A stretch of 64,000 bases of DNA from an uncultured Eubacteriales bacterium (lineage in GTDB: Bacteria > Bacillota > Clostridia > Oscillospirales > CAG-272), in contig UQNQ01000001.1 of the NCBI GenBank assembly GCA_900542425.1, positions 124,001 to 188,000 of the forward strand. Reading direction: 5' to 3'. The notes below the pieces were generated by a model, which ran no database searches, was not told where the DNA came from, and saw only the letters and a list, made by a program, of their open reading frames with translations. Positions 17,520 through 26,748 of the stretch are shown here, in pieces (within the stretch, counting starts at the first letter, position 1; the number at the start of each line of letters is the position of its first letter). Position numbers and translations under genes: made by a program.

Positions 17520-18413
17520 CTAAATTTTAGCCGTTTCATTATATATTTTTGTGATTGCCTGTAAAATTTCATTATGACCGAAATCCTTGTGATATAGGAT
17601 GTTGATACCACGGATCATGCTGAGATTTTCAATCGGCAAAGCGGTAATTTTTCCTTTTTTTAATTCGTCAAGGCAGGCGCTATGGGCAAGAATAGAGATG
17701 CCCATATCCTTCCGAATCAAATCCTTGATGGTCGCAATGTTGTCTACTTCCAGTACGACGTTGAAATCATCAATAGACATTCCGAGGCTTTCAAGGTGAG
17801 AAATAAACAGATTACGCGTACCGGAGCTTGGCAGGCGCAGAATCATTTTTTCTTTTTTGATGTCTTTTAATGTCAGAATGCTTTTTTTCGCGAGCGGGTT
17901 GTTATTGGAAACCACACAGACCAGATAGTCGGTATCCAGAAGCTGAGCGCAGATTCCGGGGTCGTTGATATTTCCTTCCACAATAGCGAGATCAATCTCA
18001 AAGTTTGACAGCATATCATAAAGATTATTTATGGTATCCGTGATAATTGTTATGCTTATGCCGGCGCTTGTGTTCCCATATTTTGCAAGAACCTCGGCGA
18101 TAACGCTGCTCTCCGCGGTATGGGTGATTCCCACTTTAATTTTTGTCATATGCTTTTCTTCGTCGGAGATTGCCTGCCGCATTTTCTCATAAAGTGCTTG
18201 AATCCGTTTTGCGTATTTGATGACAATTTCTCCTTCGGGCGTCAGTTTCAGCTCGCTTTTGCTCCGGTGAAAAATTTTGATTCCGAGCTCCTGTTCCAAA
18301 AGAGCAATGTGATGGCTTACGGCGGGCTGTGTAAGTGAGAGAACTTCCGCTGCCCTTGTGAAATTCTTTTTTTCGTATACAACCAGAAGTGTTTGAAGCT
18401 TAATATCCAGCAT
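17520..18413 (-). CDS. LysR-family transcriptional regulator
   Basis: This 297-residue protein has a winged helix-turn-helix at residues 1-65 (LQTLLVVYEKKNFTRAAEVLSLTQPAVSHHIALLEQELGIKIFHR) and a two-lobed periplasmic-binding-like effector domain at about 90-295. It is divergent from the Na+/H+ antiporter gene, so it may regulate that gene, although no clear T-N11-A operator was picked out by eye. It resembles CysL-type LysR proteins only in general layout. Effector unknown. Confidence 0.88.
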   Translation of the reverse strand: MLDIKLQTLLVVYEKKNFTRAAEVLSLTQPAVSHHIALLEQELGIKIFHRSKSELKLTPEGEIVIKYAKRIQALYEKMRQAISDEEKHMTKIKVGITHTAESSVIAEVLAKYGNTSAGISITIITDTINNLYDMLSNFEIDLAIVEGNINDPGICAQLLDTDYLVCVVSNNNPLAKKSILTLKDIKKEKMILRLPSSGTRNLFISHLESLGMSIDDFNVVLEVDNIATIKDLIRKDMGISILAHSACLDELKKGKITALPIENLSMIRGINILYHKDFGHNEILQAITKIYNETAKI

Positions 18414-18584
18414 ATTCTCACAACCATTCTAAAAATTTATTATCATCAAACAATTTATAATTTGCATTTATGCGTAAAACAGTATATCATACTATCAGAG
18501 CAAAAGCAAGAGAAAAACGAACTTTGCCGGAACTTCTCGGAATTTTTCTGACATCATTGGCCTATGGAATCCGGTGTAAATGTA

Positions 18585-18691
18585 CGCAGCGGGAGTCCTG
18601 CTTCCGCTGCGGCTGTTTTTATATCGTTTAACGCCGTCTGCGGGCGGCGAGGTGCTCATGCGCCGCTGTCTGCGGCGGAATGGGGGGTATC
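18585..18691 (+). promoter_or_regulatory. Structured GC-rich leader of the antiporter gene, candidate riboregulator
   Basis: Three hairpins precede the start codon. The first (18585-18592 with 18604-18611) is followed by TTTTT and looks like an intrinsic terminator. The second (18632-18649) and third (18661-18678) share a CGCCG...GTCTGCGG...CGG pattern and are separated by AGGTGCTCATG. A G-run that can act as ribosome binding site (18682-18687) follows directly. Known lithium and sodium riboswitches control this type of gene, but I cannot confirm class membership by eye. Confidence 0.5.
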
Positions 18692-20011
18692 ATGTTAACT
18701 TGTATTCTTGAACATTTTTCCTCCGGCACAGCGATTCTGCTTACCTTAGCTGTTATTCTGCTGTCCGGATTTCTTGTTACAAGGCTGACAAAGCTGCTTA
18801 AATTGCCGAATGTCAGCGGTTATATCATTGCGGGTATTTTAATCGGCCCGCATCTTTTGAATCTTGTGCCACAGAGCATCCTAGACGGTATGGGATTTGT
18901 CAGCGATATCGCGCTTGCGTTTATTGCTTTTGGAATCGGTCGCTTTTTTAAAAAGGAAACCCTGAAAGAAACCGGCGGCTCCGTTATTTTGATTACGCTT
19001 TCGGAAGCGCTCTTAGCTGGTATTTTGGTTACTGTAACCATGTATTTTGTTTTTCGGCTGGATTTCGCACTGGCCTTGCTTCTCGGTGCGATTGCAACGG
19101 CGACAGCCCCTGCCAGTACGCTGATGACAATCAATCAGTATCATGCGAGGGGGAAGTTTGTCAGTGTGCTTTTACAGGTGGTAGCGCTGGATGATGTTGT
19201 TTGCCTGCTGGTTTTCAGTGTCGCGGCTGCTGTCGTTAATGCTTCGCGTGACGGCAGTGTTTCGATCTCAGACGTGCTGCTGCCGATTGCCTATAATATC
19301 GGCGCTATGATCCTCGGCGTTATCTTTGCGTGGATCCTGTCGCGGCTTCTCGGCCCGAAACGGAGCACAGACAACCGCTTGATTCTGGCGATTGCCATGC
19401 TGCTCGGACTTTCCGGCTTGTGTTCGATTTTTGATATATCGCCGCTGCTTTCCTGTATGATATTCGGAGCAGTATACATGAATAAAACAAAGGATGATGA
19501 ACTGTATCGTCAAATCAACCATTTTACGCCGCCTGTTATGTCCGTGTTCTTTGTGATGTCCGGAATGAACCTTGATGTCGGTGCGCTTTCCGCTTTCGGA
19601 ATTGTCGGCGTTGTCTATTTCCTTGTTCGGATTATCGGCAAATATATTGGTGCTTATCTTGGCTGCCTTGCCGTAAAGTCTGAAAAAACCGTTCGAAATT
19701 ATCTCGGAATCGCGCTGATTCCCCAGGCGGGTGTTGCCATTGGTCTTGCTTATCTTGCAGAAAGAATTTTGCCAGAGGATATCGGAAATCTGCTGATGAC
19801 AATCGTGCTTGCTTCCTCTGTCCTGTATGAACTGATTGGTCCGGTGTCCGCAAAATTTGCTCTGATAAGATCCGGAGCCATCCGAAAGCGGACGGATAAA
19901 GAGGAAAAGACAGTTGTCTGCCCGGCGCCGCATGTTCCGGAAATACCGGAGGTGTCCGTGACGGATATGACGGAAAAGGAAGAGGATAAAACGGCCGTAA
20001 CTCGACAATAA
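18692..20011 (+). CDS. Monovalent cation:proton antiporter (CPA2/KefB-like)
   Basis: This integral membrane protein of about 439 residues has 11-12 predicted helices. It carries the cation/H+ exchanger features LPNVSGYIIAGILIGPHLLNLVP, AIATATAPASTLM and the ALDDVVCLLVFS acidic pair that carries the ion in this fold. The last 50 residues are a charged cytoplasmic tail with no TrkA-N or TrkA-C domain. The ATG at 18692 follows GGGGGG by 4 nt and is preferred over one at 18680 that overlaps this site. It likely exchanges Na+ or K+ for protons; ion specificity is not visible. Confidence 0.88.
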   Translation: MLTCILEHFSSGTAILLTLAVILLSGFLVTRLTKLLKLPNVSGYIIAGILIGPHLLNLVPQSILDGMGFVSDIALAFIAFGIGRFFKKETLKETGGSVILITLSEALLAGILVTVTMYFVFRLDFALALLLGAIATATAPASTLMTINQYHARGKFVSVLLQVVALDDVVCLLVFSVAAAVVNASRDGSVSISDVLLPIAYNIGAMILGVIFAWILSRLLGPKRSTDNRLILAIAMLLGLSGLCSIFDISPLLSCMIFGAVYMNKTKDDELYRQINHFTPPVMSVFFVMSGMNLDVGALSAFGIVGVVYFLVRIIGKYIGAYLGCLAVKSEKTVRNYLGIALIPQAGVAIGLAYLAERILPEDIGNLLMTIVLASSVLYELIGPVSAKFALIRSGAIRKRTDKEEKTVVCPAPHVPEIPEVSVTDMTEKEEDKTAVTRQ

Positions 20012-20027
20012 TGTTATTTATATAAGA

Positions 20028-20127
20028 AAAAAGACGGGCGGAAAACGCGCTGGCTGAAGAAAATCGTTTAGACAAAAACGGTTGATCTATTTTCTTCAGA
20101 CAAGACGCGAAATGCCCGTCTTCTTAT
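20028..20127. terminator. Large composite hairpin after the antiporter gene
   Basis: AAGACGGGC near 20031 pairs with GCCCGTCTT near 20118, and an internal GAAGAAAAT pairs with ATTTTCTTC. This gives a long, interrupted stem-loop ending in T-rich sequence, probably a bidirectional terminator with the convergent phosphopantetheinyl transferase gene. Confidence 0.65.
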
Positions 20128-20257
20128 TCAGTGATTTGCCATGATGTGGAATTCCCACGGATGATTTCCGATCAATTTTTTCGTTCTCTATTCGCAGTAT
20201 GCTTCGAGATGCCGATAGGTCAGTTTTGCCGCACTTTATTGCCTGGAGAATTTTCTG

Positions 20258-20920
20258 TCAGATTTCGATGCGGCAAATCTCCTCGGAGCATTCTCCTTGG
20301 GTACACACCGCACCGCGGTATCCATGTATGGTTTTCAGCTCGCGGAAACATGCGTCGTGCTGTGGAATTTCCTTTTCATATATGGTACATACGCCGCGGT
20401 GAAAATCGCAGCGAAGAGAAGAGAGTCCGATATCAAAGCCCGTCCCTCGCATTTTGACATAGCTTTCCCGCAGCGTCCAAAGCCGGCAGAACGCTTCTTT
20501 GGGATTCGGTGACATCAGAATAGCATTACATTCAAGAAGGGAAAAGAAACGGTTTGCAATTCCCATCATATCGTGAGGCGCGTCAATTTTTTCGATATCC
20601 ACACCGACCTCTGTATCGGAAACCGTGCATACAGCGACCGTTGCACTGTGAGAAAGGTTGAAATGGATATCCTTTTGTCCGATAAGATAGGGCTTTCCAT
20701 GCTCTCCTGTTTTTATTGCAAAATCGGTAAGTCCGAATTCTTTTTTCATCACAGTATTCAGCAGCAGTCCCGCGGCGAGCAAAGACGCTTTGGTTTCTAT
20801 TCTTTTTGCTGTTTCGACACGTTCTTTTCGTTCCGCTGGAATTTCGCAGAGCCTTTTTTGAATGATGGTGTTATCGATAAGAGAGGAAAAATCCGTAAAA
20901 TAAGTCTTGGAATAGGGCAT
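20258..20920 (-). CDS. 4'-phosphopantetheinyl transferase, Sfp type
   Basis: This protein of about 220 residues transfers phosphopantetheine from CoA to carrier proteins. The Mg-binding and catalytic signature is VGVDIEKID plus FCRLWTLRESYVKMRGTGFD, with FNLSHS earlier (CoA/phosphate contact). The ATG at 20920 has CGGAGG 6 nt upstream. No carrier protein, polyketide synthase or peptide synthetase is nearby, so it may serve fatty-acid ACP or a distant cluster. Confidence 0.92.
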   Translation of the reverse strand: MPYSKTYFTDFSSLIDNTIIQKRLCEIPAERKERVETAKRIETKASLLAAGLLLNTVMKKEFGLTDFAIKTGEHGKPYLIGQKDIHFNLSHSATVAVCTVSDTEVGVDIEKIDAPHDMMGIANRFFSLLECNAILMSPNPKEAFCRLWTLRESYVKMRGTGFDIGLSSLRCDFHRGVCTIYEKEIPQHDACFRELKTIHGYRGAVCTQGECSEEICRIEI

Positions 20921-21100
20921 GGGAGGCCTCCGTTGTGATTTTGGCATTGCAGGCGGATTTTCAAAAAATCAAATATCCGCAAAAAGTTCGGATGAACATC
21001 TCAACTATAGCATAATTCAAGGGGAAAGTCAATTTTTTATCAAAAAGATATGGGTAGGAAAATTTTTAAGAACAACATGAATTTATTTTTTCAATATCTA

Positions 21101-21129
21101 TGGACAAACCCTCTCTTTTTTGTTACAAT
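21101..21129 (+). promoter_or_regulatory. Promoter of the HAD phosphatase gene
   Basis: TGGACA (21101-21106) and TACAAT (21124-21129) lie 17 nt apart, 40 nt before the ATG. Confidence 0.6.
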
Positions 21130-21169
21130 ATTATGGAAATATTTTTATTGAGACAAAGGATTTTCAGTC

Positions 21170-21820
21170 ATGATAAAAGCGGCAATTTTTGACTTTGACG
21201 GAACGCTTGCCAATACGATGCCTGATCTTGTTACTTCGCTAAACCAGATGCGCGCACATTTCGGATATGCGCCAATCACGGAGACCGATGTGCTGCGCGC
21301 CGTCAATAACGCGACACCGAAGTATGTACGGCTGTGTTTGCCGGATGATTTTGATGAGTCACGCATGCAGGAAGCGATGGATGCTTATTTTGCGGCATAT
21401 GCGGTTTATCATCTAGACCGGACGGCACCCTACGCCGGGATTCCCAACTTGCTCACAAAATTAAAATCAGACGGAATCCGACTTGCCGTGATGTCCAATA
21501 AAGATGACGGCCATGTCAAGGAAATGACGGAGGCTTTATTTCCCGGAATGTTCGATTCGGCGTGGGGAACTGTTGACGGGATCCCTGTGAAGCCAAACCC
21601 TGCGCGTGCTTTCCTGATTGCAAAGGAATTCAGTGTGAAACCGGATGAGACGGTGTTCATCGGAGATTCCGATTTCGATATGATAACGGCGGTTAACGCT
21701 GGGATGATTCCGGTTGGCGTATCTTGGGGCTATCGGGATTCTGAGACGCTTGCAAAGGGCGGTGCCGCTTATATTGCGGATGATACCGATAAGCTGTATG
21801 ATATTATCCAATCACTTTAA
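21170..21820 (+). CDS. HAD-superfamily phosphatase, phosphoglycolate phosphatase-like
   Basis: This 216-residue protein has motif I DFDGTLANT (nucleophile and acid Asp), motif II VMSNK, the motif III Lys in PVKPNP, and motif IV GDSDFDMITAVNAGM. A helical cap lies between motifs I and II (residues about 15-80). It closely follows the Gph/PGP layout, but HAD phosphatases are promiscuous and the substrate is not certain. AAAGGA precedes the ATG. Confidence 0.85.
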   Translation: MIKAAIFDFDGTLANTMPDLVTSLNQMRAHFGYAPITETDVLRAVNNATPKYVRLCLPDDFDESRMQEAMDAYFAAYAVYHLDRTAPYAGIPNLLTKLKSDGIRLAVMSNKDDGHVKEMTEALFPGMFDSAWGTVDGIPVKPNPARAFLIAKEFSVKPDETVFIGDSDFDMITAVNAGMIPVGVSWGYRDSETLAKGGAAYIADDTDKLYDIIQSL

Positions 21821-21878
21821 CAGAAAATATAAAAAACAGAAAGGACTTTCCGCTTGATGCGGAAAGGGGTGGTAAAGT

Positions 21879-22736
21879 ATGAAACTTCCTTTTCAGATTG
21901 ATCTTTCAAATCAGGTGGCGGTTGTAACAGGCGGAGGCGGCGTTCTTTGCTCTGGCTTTGCCAAAACACTTGCGGCGTGTGGCGCAAAGGTTGCCGTGTG
22001 TGATCTTAGATTGGATGCCGCGGAGAAAGTAGCGGAGGAAATTCGTGCCGAGGGAGGTACTGCCATTGGTGTTTCCGCCAACGTGTTGGAAAGAGATTCC
22101 CTGGAAGCGGCAAAAAAAGAAATTACGGAGAAGCTCGGCACGTGTGATATCCTGATTAACGGAGCAGGCGGCAACAATCCGCGCGGCACGACAACCAAGG
22201 ATTATCTTGAGCCGGAGGATTTGACCGGTACGGTTGAAGGCGTCAAAACCTTTTTCGATTTGGATCCTGCCGGAGTAGAATTCGTATTCAATCTGAATTT
22301 CCTGGGGACATTGATTCCGACGCAGGTGTTTGCACTTGATATGGCGAAAAAACCCGGTTCCACAATCATCAATATTTCCAGTATGAACAGTTTTCGTCCT
22401 TTAACAAGAATTCCCGCTTATTCGGGCGCAAAAGCGGCAGTTTCCAATTTTACGCAGTGGCTTGCCGTGCATTTTGCTAAAGTCGGTATACGCGTCAACG
22501 CGATTGCACCCGGCTTCTTTATTACCAATCAAAACACTTCCTTGCTATTAAATCCGGACGGTTCCTATACTGCCCGCGCGGAAAAAATCATTACACATAC
22601 ACCGATGGGCAAATTCGGTACGCCGGAGGATTTGACCGGTACGCTGCTTTGGCTTTGCGACAATGCTTCTTCCGGCTTTGTCAACGGCGTTGTAGTGCCG
22701 GTGGACGGCGGATTCGCCGCTTATTCGGGAGTGTGA
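21879..22736 (+). CDS. Short-chain dehydrogenase, D-mannonate/fructuronate oxidoreductase-like
   Basis: This 285-residue SDR has the cofactor motif VTGGGGVLCSGFAKTLA, NGAGG, the catalytic Ser in NISSMNSF and YSGAK (Tyr and Lys), and a C-terminal WLCDNASSGFVNGVVVPVDGGF. The insert near residues 100-130 (NPRGTTTKDYLEPED) is seen in SDRs acting on sugar acids such as D-mannonate in Firmicutes. No hexuronate genes adjoin it, so the sugar-acid assignment is tentative. AAAGGGGTGG precedes the ATG. Confidence 0.8.
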   Translation: MKLPFQIDLSNQVAVVTGGGGVLCSGFAKTLAACGAKVAVCDLRLDAAEKVAEEIRAEGGTAIGVSANVLERDSLEAAKKEITEKLGTCDILINGAGGNNPRGTTTKDYLEPEDLTGTVEGVKTFFDLDPAGVEFVFNLNFLGTLIPTQVFALDMAKKPGSTIINISSMNSFRPLTRIPAYSGAKAAVSNFTQWLAVHFAKVGIRVNAIAPGFFITNQNTSLLLNPDGSYTARAEKIITHTPMGKFGTPEDLTGTLLWLCDNASSGFVNGVVVPVDGGFAAYSGV

Positions 22737-22743
22737 TTTCCCT

Positions 22744-23325
22744 TTGGAAGAAGAGCTGAAAAACGCGCTGTCTTTTGTCATTGAAATCGATAAGATGAAA
22801 AGCATTCTGCGCCGTTCTCTTACTTTTGACGGTTCCCATTATGAAAATGATGCGGAACATTCCTGGCATCTTGCCATGATGGCAATCGCTTTTGCGCGGT
22901 ATGCGGCACGTCCCGTTCGTTTGGAGCGCGTGCTGAAGATGACGCTTGTGCATGACCTCGTCGAAATTTATGCGGGTGATACCTTTGCCTACGACAAAGA
23001 AGCAAATCTCGATAAAGAACAGCGCGAGGGGGCGGCTGCTGACAAAATTTTTGCGATGATTCCGGAAGGCGGCGAGCTGCGTGCGCTTTGGGAGGAGTTT
23101 GATGAGGGAAAGACGGCAGACGCTTCCTTTGCCGCGGCACTTGACCGGCTTCAGCCGCTGCTGTCCAATCATCTGAACGAAGGTCATACGTGGAAAATGG
23201 GCAAGGTGGATGCCGAGGCGGTTTATCGTAGAATTTCTCCTCTGAAAGAAGGCATCCCTGCTTTATGGGATATCGCTTGTCATATGATTGAAGAGGGAAT
23301 CCAAAAAGGATATATTCAGCCTTAA
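22744..23325 (+). CDS. HD-domain hydrolase, YfbR/5'-deoxynucleotidase-like
   Basis: This 193-residue protein has the metal-binding set of HD phosphohydrolases: H in DAEHSWHLAMMA, HD in TLVHDLVEIYAGD, and a downstream Asp in FAAALDRLQPLLSNH. It probably dephosphorylates nucleotides, as related YfbR-like proteins do. It begins with TTG 7 nt after the SDR stop, so the two are likely cotranscribed. Confidence 0.8.
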   Translation: MEEELKNALSFVIEIDKMKSILRRSLTFDGSHYENDAEHSWHLAMMAIAFARYAARPVRLERVLKMTLVHDLVEIYAGDTFAYDKEANLDKEQREGAAADKIFAMIPEGGELRALWEEFDEGKTADASFAAALDRLQPLLSNHLNEGHTWKMGKVDAEAVYRRISPLKEGIPALWDIACHMIEEGIQKGYIQP

Positions 23326-23422
23326 GACACGACCGACATTGGGGCTGACAACTTCTTAAGAGTGGATTTTCAGTCATGATATCCGATATTTTCTAAGTAT
23401 TTTATTCTTTTTTCGCATGAGA

Positions 23423-23478
23423 ATACAGAAAAATTCTGTCCGTTTACCATCTACAGGCGAGACAGAATTTTTCTGTAT
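23423..23478. repeat. 18-bp inverted repeat hairpin
   Basis: Arms 23423-23440 and 23461-23478 are perfectly complementary around a 20-nt loop. They contain A and T stretches but are not followed by a long T tract. The hairpin lies between the HD hydrolase and the SdpI-like gene and may act as a terminator. Confidence 0.65.
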
Positions 23479-23552
23479 CATTTCGCCGAAAGGGAAAAAG
23501 CGGTATAGAGATTTCTCTTTGACAAGTATTTTTCCGGGAAAGAGGATTCTGT

Positions 23553-23933
23553 ATGATAGGGTTTTGGGCTTATATGTTGATCATGACGCTTTTACTTCCG
23601 ACCGTTATGCTTGTCTTTGGCATACGTTTCGTTAAGAAAGCTCCCCGAAATATCAATCCTTGGTTTGGATACCGGACAGAGAGGTCCATGAAAAATCGGG
23701 ATACATGGGAATTTGCCCATCATGCTTGCGGACAGCTTTGGAAAACAATCGGAGCTGTCGGAATCCCTGTCACGGCTATCGCGATGCTTCCTGCCTTCGG
23801 AAAATCGGTTTCATTTGTGGGAATTTACGGACTTGTTATTGTGGGGATTCAATTGGCTGCTGTGATCGGATCCGTTTTTGCTGTGGAATCGGCTTTGAAA
23901 AAAACATTTGATGAACAGGGTAACAGAAAATAA
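23553..23933 (+). CDS. SdpI-family membrane protein
   Basis: This 126-residue protein has three to four membrane helices and the family motif INPWFGYRTERSMKNRDTWEFAHHACGQLW. Members include the Bacillus SdpI immunity protein, but most genomic homologues have unknown function. No toxin gene (sdpC-like) is nearby, so an immunity role is not supported by context. AGAGGA lies 7 nt before the ATG. Confidence 0.85.
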   Translation: MIGFWAYMLIMTLLLPTVMLVFGIRFVKKAPRNINPWFGYRTERSMKNRDTWEFAHHACGQLWKTIGAVGIPVTAIAMLPAFGKSVSFVGIYGLVIVGIQLAAVIGSVFAVESALKKTFDEQGNRK

Positions 23934-24019
23934 TGCGGAAACACTTCTGAAATTTTATAGATTTTGTTTGAAAAGAGACATTTATTTTTGACAGACCAAA
24001 GAGAAATTCAAAAAAATAC

Positions 24020-24048
24020 TTGCAATTTTATTTTTTATATGGTACAAT
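24020..24048 (+). promoter_or_regulatory. secG promoter
   Basis: TTGCAA (24020-24025) and TACAAT (24043-24048) with 17-nt spacing, about 100 nt before secG. Confidence 0.65.
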
Positions 24049-24146
24049 ACTTTATACTTATCGAAAAGTTATATTAAGGGTTTCGCATCAGAAAATTGGC
24101 GGAGATGCAGAAACTGAAATATCCGCCGGAAACGGAGAGTTGACCA

Positions 24147-24389
24147 ATGGGCATCCTTCAGATTATACTTGGTTCGGTTTTGCTTGCGGCATCAGTGTTT
24201 TTGATTATCGTGATTATGCTTCAGAGCAAGAAAAAACGCGGTCTTTCAGGCGCGATTGCAGGCGGAACAGATTCCTATCTCGGAAAGAATGGTGGAAACA
24301 CAAAAAAAGGAAAATTCCTTTCCAGACTGACGACGATTGTTTCGATTGTTTTTGTGGTTGTCGTAGTTGTATCTTATCTTTTGGCGTAA
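24147..24389 (+). CDS. secG: Protein translocase subunit SecG
   Basis: This 80-residue protein has two membrane helices (LQIILGSVLLAASVFLIIVIML and TTIVSIVFVVVVVVSYLL) joined by the conserved cytoplasmic loop LQSKKKRGLSGAIAGGTDSYLGKNGG. It is the small SecYEG subunit assisting protein export. Size and loop match the family. Confidence 0.93.
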   Translation: MGILQIILGSVLLAASVFLIIVIMLQSKKKRGLSGAIAGGTDSYLGKNGGNTKKGKFLSRLTTIVSIVFVVVVVVSYLLA

Positions 24390-24399
24390 ATATGCACTG

Positions 24400-24427
24400 A
24401 AAACCGTCGTATGGCGGTTTTTATTTT
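24400..24427 (+). terminator. secG terminator
   Basis: AAAACCG and CGGTTTT form a short hairpin followed by T-rich sequence. Confidence 0.7.
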
Positions 24428-24595
24428 TGGAAAAGAAACGGATTGTTCATAATATTGTGATATAATAAAAAAAGTTTGCAGGGGAAATAGGGTGTTTCCC
24501 GCGCGGACTGTAAGGAATCATAACATCGGACGAGAATACTTTCCGGTATGTAACGTCCTATTGTCATAAATCATAAACAGAGAAAGGTTTTGTTG

Positions 24596-25660
24596 ATGAA
24601 AAAGGCTTGCAAGGAGAAGAATCCGAGACTGGGAAAGGTCGGAGGGCAGGCGGTCATTGAAGGTGTCATGATGCGCAGTGCAGACCGTATTTCGGTATCT
24701 GTCCGTTCGGCGGACGGCAGCATTCAGACCAAAAATTCAAAATTTGTTTCCGCAAGACAGAAGCATAAAATTCTTAACTTCCCAATCATACGGGGTGTTG
24801 TCGCTTTTATTGAATCTATGATCATGTCCTTTTCTACGCTGAATGACGCGGCAAATATGCTCGGTATTGAGGAGGAAGAAGGAAAATTTGAAAAATGGCT
24901 GAAGAAAAAATTCGGGAAATCCGCGCTTGACGTTCTGATGCCGGTTGCCATGGTGATCGGCGTTGTTCTTGCTGTTGCCCTGTTTATTTTTCTTCCGTCA
25001 TGGATCGGAAGCTTGATTGCGGGAGCTGTCGGTCATGATATCGGCGTCTGGAAAAGTGTTATTGAGGGCGTGCTGAAAATTCTCATATTTGTCGGTTACA
25101 TGGTTTTGATTTCTTTGATGCCGGATATCCGAAGAACTTTTGAGTATCACGGTGCCGAACATAAATCCATTTTCTGCTACGAAAGCGGAGAGAAATTGAC
25201 GGTTGAAAATGTCAAAAAACAAAGGCGTTTTCATCCGCGATGCGGAACAAGCTTCATGTTTGTTATGTTGTTTATCGGTATTGTACTTGGATTTTTGATT
25301 CCGTTTGAAAACGCATTCTTAAGAACCGCATGCAAGCTTTTGCTTTTGCCGCTTACCGTCGGCATCGGCTTTGAATTTTTGATGTATGCGGGCAAACATG
25401 ACAATTTGGCAGTGAGAATTCTTTCCGCTCCGGGGCTTTGGATGCAGCGTATTACCACTCGCGAGCCGGATGACGGTCAGATGGAGGTGGCTATCGCTTC
25501 TCTAAAGTCAGCTATGCCTGATGAATTCCCGCCTGAAGAGGAAGAACTGTCAGAATCTTCGCAGACAGAGGAAACTACAGAGAAAAAGAACGAAGACATG
25601 CATTCTGATACCGCAGAGAACGGGGAAAAGTCGTCTCCGGAGGAAACTGACATCATATGA
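24596..25660 (+). CDS. DUF1385 membrane protein (YqhQ-like)
   Basis: This protein of about 354 residues has the DUF1385 signature KVGGQAVIEGVMMRSADRISVSVR at its start, the central EYHGAEHKSIFCYESG and HPRCGTSFMF motifs, and four to five membrane helices. The last 60 residues are an acidic tail. The ATG at 24596 has AGAAAGG upstream. Function is unknown; the HGAEH and HPRCGT residues suggest a metal or redox site. It overlaps prmC by 4 bp, a linkage common in Firmicutes. The 24430-24590 leader contains GGGAAA/TTTCCC and other weak hairpins. Confidence 0.9.
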   Translation: MKKACKEKNPRLGKVGGQAVIEGVMMRSADRISVSVRSADGSIQTKNSKFVSARQKHKILNFPIIRGVVAFIESMIMSFSTLNDAANMLGIEEEEGKFEKWLKKKFGKSALDVLMPVAMVIGVVLAVALFIFLPSWIGSLIAGAVGHDIGVWKSVIEGVLKILIFVGYMVLISLMPDIRRTFEYHGAEHKSIFCYESGEKLTVENVKKQRRFHPRCGTSFMFVMLFIGIVLGFLIPFENAFLRTACKLLLLPLTVGIGFEFLMYAGKHDNLAVRILSAPGLWMQRITTREPDDGQMEVAIASLKSAMPDEFPPEEEELSESSQTEETTEKKNEDMHSDTAENGEKSSPEETDII

Positions 25661-26508
25661 ACTTCAAAGAAATGTACCGCTATTTGAGGGAGACTCTGGC
25701 CCCTGTGTGCGGTGAATTTTCCGATTATGAGGCAAGACAGATTTTGGAATATGTGACAGGTTGTCATTCCGAAAATTTTGCGATTTGTATGGGGGAGACG
25801 CGTCCTCTCGCATCGGCGGTAGTTTTGCGGATAAAAGAGATTTTGCGGCGCCGGAGTCTTCATGAACCGCTTGAGTATATTCTTGGGGAAGCATGGTTCT
25901 GTGGACTGCCTTTTCATGTGACGCCGGACTGTCTTATTCCTCAGGCGGACACCGAAGTGGTATGTGAACAGGTGAAGCATTTCCTGCCCCCCGGCGGGAA
26001 AATGGCTGATATCGGGACGGGAAGCGGCTGTATTGCGCTTGCAGTTCTTGCCGGAACGAAAGATACCAAAGCTGTTGGTTATGATATTTCCGAGGCGGCG
26101 CTTTCCGTTGCTGAAAAAAACGCTATGGCACTTGGATTGTCATCGCGTTTTTCCTCTGTTTGCAGCGATATATTTGCTGCGGATTTTATGGAGGGAAGCG
26201 GACAGTATGATGTGATCGTGTCCAATCCTCCGTATATTGTCTCATCAAGGATTCCGACACTTGCGCCCGAGGTACGGGCGGAGCCGGTGACGGCGCTCGA
26301 TGGCGGTCCTGACGGGCTGAGGTTCTACCGGCGGCTGCTTGAGGTGTGTCCTTCGCATGTGAAGCATGGAGGAGCCATTGTCTTCGAAATCGGATATGAT
26401 CAGCGGACAGCGATGGAATCGCTTTGTGCCGAAAAGGGGCTTCCTTGTGAAATTTTTCAGGATTTTGGTGGCAATGACAGAGTGTGTGTGATTAACGGAT
26501 CGTTTTGA
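25657..26508 (+). CDS. prmC: Peptide chain release factor N5-glutamine methyltransferase
   Basis: This 283-residue enzyme methylates the GGQ glutamine of release factors. It has an N-terminal helical domain, the PLEYILGEAWFCGLPFHVTPDCLIPQADTE linker, the SAM-binding ADIGTGSGCIAL and the catalytic VSNPPYIVSS motif. It starts within ATGA overlapping the DUF1385 stop. The release factor gene is not in the window. Confidence 0.95.
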   Translation: MNFKEMYRYLRETLAPVCGEFSDYEARQILEYVTGCHSENFAICMGETRPLASAVVLRIKEILRRRSLHEPLEYILGEAWFCGLPFHVTPDCLIPQADTEVVCEQVKHFLPPGGKMADIGTGSGCIALAVLAGTKDTKAVGYDISEAALSVAEKNAMALGLSSRFSSVCSDIFAADFMEGSGQYDVIVSNPPYIVSSRIPTLAPEVRAEPVTALDGGPDGLRFYRRLLEVCPSHVKHGGAIVFEIGYDQRTAMESLCAEKGLPCEIFQDFGGNDRVCVINGSF

Positions 26509-26542
26509 AAAACACATACCGGAGAGGTGATGTGTTTTCTTC
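26509..26542 (+). terminator. Hairpin after prmC
   Basis: AAAACACAT (26509-26517) pairs with ATGTGTTTT (26530-26538), followed by T-rich sequence. The rest of the 26543-26740 gap shows no gene. Confidence 0.65.
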
Positions 26543-26748
26543 TGTGATTTCAAAATTTTTGCATGTTCTGTTCTTTTGATACGCATTGGGGGAGGATTCC
26601 TTTCTCCTGTTTTTCATGTGACGTATACTGAAATCATGTCGGCTTTGGAAAAGCCGAAGCACATTCGGTCAAAATAAATTTATTTTTGTTGTAACGAGGC
26701 GGGGTACCTTTTTATTAAATTTTATTAGAATTACAAAGGAGAATGTAT

